Shown here: positions 5,893 through 7,733 of the stretch, in pieces
Numbering within the stretch: the first letter of the stretch is position 1
Layout of the letters: each line of letters opens with the position of its first letter
Source of the DNA: JAMLIN01 sp041676645
GTDB taxonomy: Bacteria; Pseudomonadota; Gammaproteobacteria; Burkholderiales; Burkholderiaceae_E
DNA: 7,733 nt
Direction: 5' to 3'
Assembly (NCBI GenBank): GCA_041676645.1
Contig: JBAYRO010000124.1
Coordinates: 1 to 7,733 of the forward strand
Translations under genes and position numbers: made by a program
Notes under the pieces: generated by a model
What the model was told of the DNA's origin: nothing
The model's input: only the letters and a program-made list of their open reading frames with translations
Database searches by the model: none

Positions 5893-6588
5893 TCAGTCGA
5901 TGTAGCGCAGGCCCTTGGCGGCCAGCTTGTCGCGCATCTTGTAGATGTCCAGGCCGAGTTCGCCGGACGCCAGCAACTTGCGCTTGGTCGCTTCGTTGTC
6001 CTCGCGGACGCGGGCCGCTTCGGCGACCTGGCGGGCGATCCGGCGCGGCACCACCACCACGCCGTCGCCATCGGCGATGACCACGTCGCCGGGTTCGACG
6101 CGCTGGCCGGCGCAGACCACCGGGATGTTGACCGAGCCGAGGGTTTCCTTGACGGTGCCGCGGGCGTTGATCGCCCTGGAGAATACCGGGAAGTCCATCT
6201 CGGCGAGTTCGCGTACGTCGCGCACGCCACCGTCGATGACCAGGCCCTTGCCGCCGTGGGCACGGAAGGAGGTGGCCAGCAGCTCGCCGAAGAAGCCGTC
6301 GACGCTGTCGGTGGTGCAGGCGGCGAGCACGATGTCGCCTTCGCGCAGCTGTTCGGCCGCCACATGCAGCATCCAGTTGTCGCCCGGCTGCAGCAGCACC
6401 GTGAGGGCGGTGCCGCAGGCGCGCGCGCCCGGGTATGCCGGGCGGATAGACGGCGCCAGCAGGCCCACCCGGCCCATCGCCTCGTGGATGGTGGCCACAC
6501 CGAACTGGCCCAGCGCGGCGACGTCCGCCGGATCGGCGCGCTCGATGTTGCGCCGGACGATGCCGAGTTCGTTCATGGCGGTGCTCAT
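5893..6588 (-). CDS. ligK: 4-carboxy-4-hydroxy-2-oxoadipate aldolase
   Basis: A 231-residue class II (divalent metal, usually Mg or Mn) aldolase of the RraA-like fold. It cleaves 4-carboxy-4-hydroxy-2-oxoadipate to pyruvate and oxaloacetate and commonly also acts on 4-hydroxy-4-methyl-2-oxoglutarate. R123 and D124 in DGGVRDV are the conserved substrate- and metal-binding pair, and E199 (in EDNEATKR) matches the third key residue of the Pseudomonas enzyme at the same number. The residue 21 positions before the arginine is E102, where I recall an aspartate in the D-x20-R-D motif. The start at 6588 has GAGGGG six bases upstream; a second ATG at 6576 would give 227 residues, also normal for the family, but has no site. 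A frame extension to 6774 lies wholly inside ligJ and is rejected. The gene starts ten bases after the ligJ stop and supplies the last pathway step. Confidence 0.94.
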   Translation of the reverse strand: MSTAMNELGIVRRNIERADPADVAALGQFGVATIHEAMGRVGLLAPSIRPAYPGARACGTALTVLLQPGDNWMLHVAAEQLREGDIVLAACTTDSVDGFFGELLATSFRAHGGKGLVIDGGVRDVRELAEMDFPVFSRAINARGTVKETLGSVNIPVVCAGQRVEPGDVVIADGDGVVVVPRRIARQVAEAARVREDNEATKRKLLASGELGLDIYKMRDKLAAKGLRYID

Positions 6589-6594
6589 GCGTTT

Positions 6595-6600
6595 CCCCTC
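6595..6600 (-). promoter_or_regulatory. Ribosome binding site deciding the ligK start
   Basis: GAGGGG on the minus strand overlaps the ligJ stop codon and lies six bases before ATG 6588. It favours this start over ATG 6576 and suggests translation coupled to ligJ. Confidence 0.6.
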
Positions 6601-7642
6601 ATGGTCTTGCCGCCGGGCGACCGCGCGCCTCGAGCGCTGCGTCCAGGCGCGGATAGACCCGGCGCGCGTTGCCCTCGAAGACCAGCGCGCGTTCCTCGTC
6701 GGTGAGATGCGGGGTTGCGTCGACGTAGCGCCGGGTATCGTCGAAATGATGGCCGGTCTCGGGGTCGATGCCACGCACCGCGCCGATCATCTCCGAGGCG
6801 AAGAGCACGTTCTTCACCGGGATCACCCGCGCCAGCAGGTCGATGCCCGGCTGGTGGTAGACGCAGGTGTCGAAGAAGATGTTGTCGAGCAGGTGCTCGG
6901 CGAGCGAATCGCGGCCCAGCGCCTGGGCGAGGCCCCGGAAGCGGCCCCAGTGGTAGGGCACCGCGCCGCCGCCATGCGGGATCACGAAGCGCAGGGTGGG
7001 GAAGTCGCGAAACAGGTCGGAATCGAGGCACTGCATGAAGGCCGTGGTGTCGGCATTCAGGTAATGCGCCCCGGTGGTGTGGAAGCAGGCGTTGCAGCTC
7101 GTGCTGACATGGATCATCGCCGGGATGTCGTACTCGACCATCTTTTCGTAGATCGGGTACCAGTGGCGATCGGACAGCGGCGGTTCGCGCCAGTGCCCGC
7201 CGGACGGATCCGGGTTCAGGTTGATCGCGACGAAGCCGTAGTCGCGGATGCAGCGCTCCAGTTCGGGAATGCAGCTTCGCGGGTCGACGCCGGGCGACTG
7301 CGGCAGCATCGCCGCCCCGATGAAGTGGTCGGGAAACAGCGTGGCGACCCGGTGGCAGAGTTCGTTGCAGATCGCCGCCCAGGTGGAGCTGACCTCGAAA
7401 TCGCCGATGTGGTGCGCCATGAAGCTTGCCCGCGGCGAGAAGACGGTGAGGTCGATGCCGCGTTCGAGCATCTTCGCAAGCTGGTTCTTTTCGATGGATT
7501 CGCGCAGTTCGTCGTCGCCGATGACGAGCTCGGACGCCTTCGGCATGGCGCCCGGATTGCCGATTGCGGCCACCTGGCGCTTGCGCCAGGCCTCCAGCGG
7601 GGCCGGCGCCGTGGTGTAGTGGCCGTGGATGTCGATGATCAT
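6599..7642 (-). CDS. ligJ: 4-oxalomesaconate hydratase
   Basis: A 347-residue zinc-dependent hydratase of the amidohydrolase superfamily (COG2159 group). It adds water to the isomerised 4-oxalomesaconate (2-keto-4-carboxy-3-hexenedioate) to give 4-carboxy-4-hydroxy-2-oxoadipate. All key residues reported for Sphingobium LigJ fall at identical numbers: H6 and H8 in DIHGHYT, H178 in AMIHVST, H223 in VIPHGGGAVPYHWGRF and E284 in LFASEMIGAV. The length is close to the 341-residue SYK-6 enzyme. The start at 7642 gives the canonical MIIDIHGHY N-terminus with GGAAGGGA (7651-7658) eight bases upstream, and it overlaps the preceding tautomerase stop by four bases (ATGA). The numbering match makes this one of the most secure calls. 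Related decarboxylases (ACMSD-like) share the fold but not this motif set or context. Confidence 0.95.
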   Translation of the reverse strand: MIIDIHGHYTTAPAPLEAWRKRQVAAIGNPGAMPKASELVIGDDELRESIEKNQLAKMLERGIDLTVFSPRASFMAHHIGDFEVSSTWAAICNELCHRVATLFPDHFIGAAMLPQSPGVDPRSCIPELERCIRDYGFVAINLNPDPSGGHWREPPLSDRHWYPIYEKMVEYDIPAMIHVSTSCNACFHTTGAHYLNADTTAFMQCLDSDLFRDFPTLRFVIPHGGGAVPYHWGRFRGLAQALGRDSLAEHLLDNIFFDTCVYHQPGIDLLARVIPVKNVLFASEMIGAVRGIDPETGHHFDDTRRYVDATPHLTDEERALVFEGNARRVYPRLDAALEARGRPAARP

Positions 7643-7733
7643 CGCGGGTTTCCCTTCCAGACGGCGGCGGGGATCATCACTTCCCCGCGCATGATGAGGC
7701 GCGCGGTGCGCAGCAGGGCGGCGCGCACCACCC
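7639..7733 (-). CDS. galD: 4-oxalomesaconate tautomerase, PrpF-like (C-terminal fragment, truncated by the window edge)
   Basis: Only the last 30 residues are visible, in the frame that ends with TGA at 7641-7639. They read as a PrpF/GalD-like C-terminus: RTARLIMRGEVMIP followed by AAVWKGNPR. The 'RTAR.lm.GEV..P' pattern is characteristic of the diaminopimelate-epimerase-fold PrpF family, which includes GalD of Pseudomonas and LigU of Sphingobium. These enzymes isomerise 4-oxalomesaconate into the form that LigJ hydrates, exactly the step expected just upstream of ligJ. The stop overlaps the ligJ start (ATGA). The rest of the gene, its start and the operon promoter lie beyond the right edge. 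Family membership rests on a short segment plus context; whether it is GalD-like (keto-enol) or LigU-like (allylic isomerase) cannot be told. Confidence 0.72.
   Translation of the reverse strand, partial: VVRAALLRTARLIMRGEVMIPAAVWKGNPR

Noticed and set aside
4295..5905. Long plus-strand open frame (536 codons) opposite ligI and the DUF1932 gene
   Set aside because: It is an antisense shadow caused by high GC. It crosses two well-supported genes and their junction, and its translation shows no recognisable domain.
4713..6500. 595-codon minus-strand frame spanning ligK, the DUF1932 gene and part of ligI
   Set aside because: It is out of frame with three recognised genes and its product is an arginine/alanine-rich low-complexity string typical of high-GC shadow frames.
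5878..6705. 275-codon plus-strand frame opposite ligK
   Set aside because: It is antisense to a secure aldolase gene with intact motifs; no domain or ribosome binding site supports it.
6589..6774. 62-residue N-terminal extension of ligK
   Set aside because: It lies within ligJ and would lengthen the aldolase well beyond the usual 227-231 residues.

Overview
The window is a stretch of a high-GC (roughly two-thirds G+C) bacterial chromosome or contig with strongly G/C-ending codons. The gene families and their packing suggest a Proteobacterium, most likely a beta- or alphaproteobacterium. The sequence holds no marker that fixes the genus. About 95% of the window is coding. There is no rRNA, tRNA, CRISPR array, insertion sequence or other mobile element.

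Left part (1-1711, plus strand). A 387-residue NAD(P)-dependent oxidoreductase with a C-terminal SAF domain (homoserine dehydrogenase-like, COG4091 type) is followed after 57 bases by a small putidaredoxin/adrenodoxin-type [2Fe-2S] ferredoxin. Neither the ferredoxin's reductase nor its oxygenase or P450 partner is in view, and the substrate of the SAF enzyme is unknown. A gap of about 120 bases with overlapping inverted repeats separates this pair from the convergent genes to its right.

Right part (1832-7733, minus strand, read right to left). One compact operon encodes the protocatechuate 4,5-cleavage (lig/pmd) pathway: the 3' end of a 4-oxalomesaconate tautomerase gene (galD/ligU), ligJ, ligK, a DUF1932-type 6-phosphogluconate dehydrogenase-like gene, ligI, ligA, ligB and ligC. 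Genes overlap by four bases or are separated by 1-40 bases, and nearly every start has a purine-rich ribosome binding site, so translational coupling is likely. The promoter, any LysR-type regulator and any transporter must lie beyond the right edge.

The genes work together as follows. LigAB opens protocatechuate to 4-carboxy-2-hydroxymuconate semialdehyde. LigC oxidises its cyclic hemiacetal to 2-pyrone-4,6-dicarboxylate. LigI hydrolyses this lactone to 4-oxalomesaconate. The GalD/LigU-type enzyme isomerises that product and LigJ hydrates it to 4-carboxy-4-hydroxy-2-oxoadipate. LigK cleaves this to pyruvate and oxaloacetate. The route lets the cell grow on protocatechuate-yielding aromatics such as vanillate, 4-hydroxybenzoate or phthalates; gallate can enter at 4-oxalomesaconate if a gallate dioxygenase is present elsewhere.

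The pathway itself is well known. The parts with no assigned function are the DUF1932 dehydrogenase sandwiched between ligK and ligI, and the SAF-domain oxidoreductase plus orphan ferredoxin pair. I see no evidence of a wholly new system.
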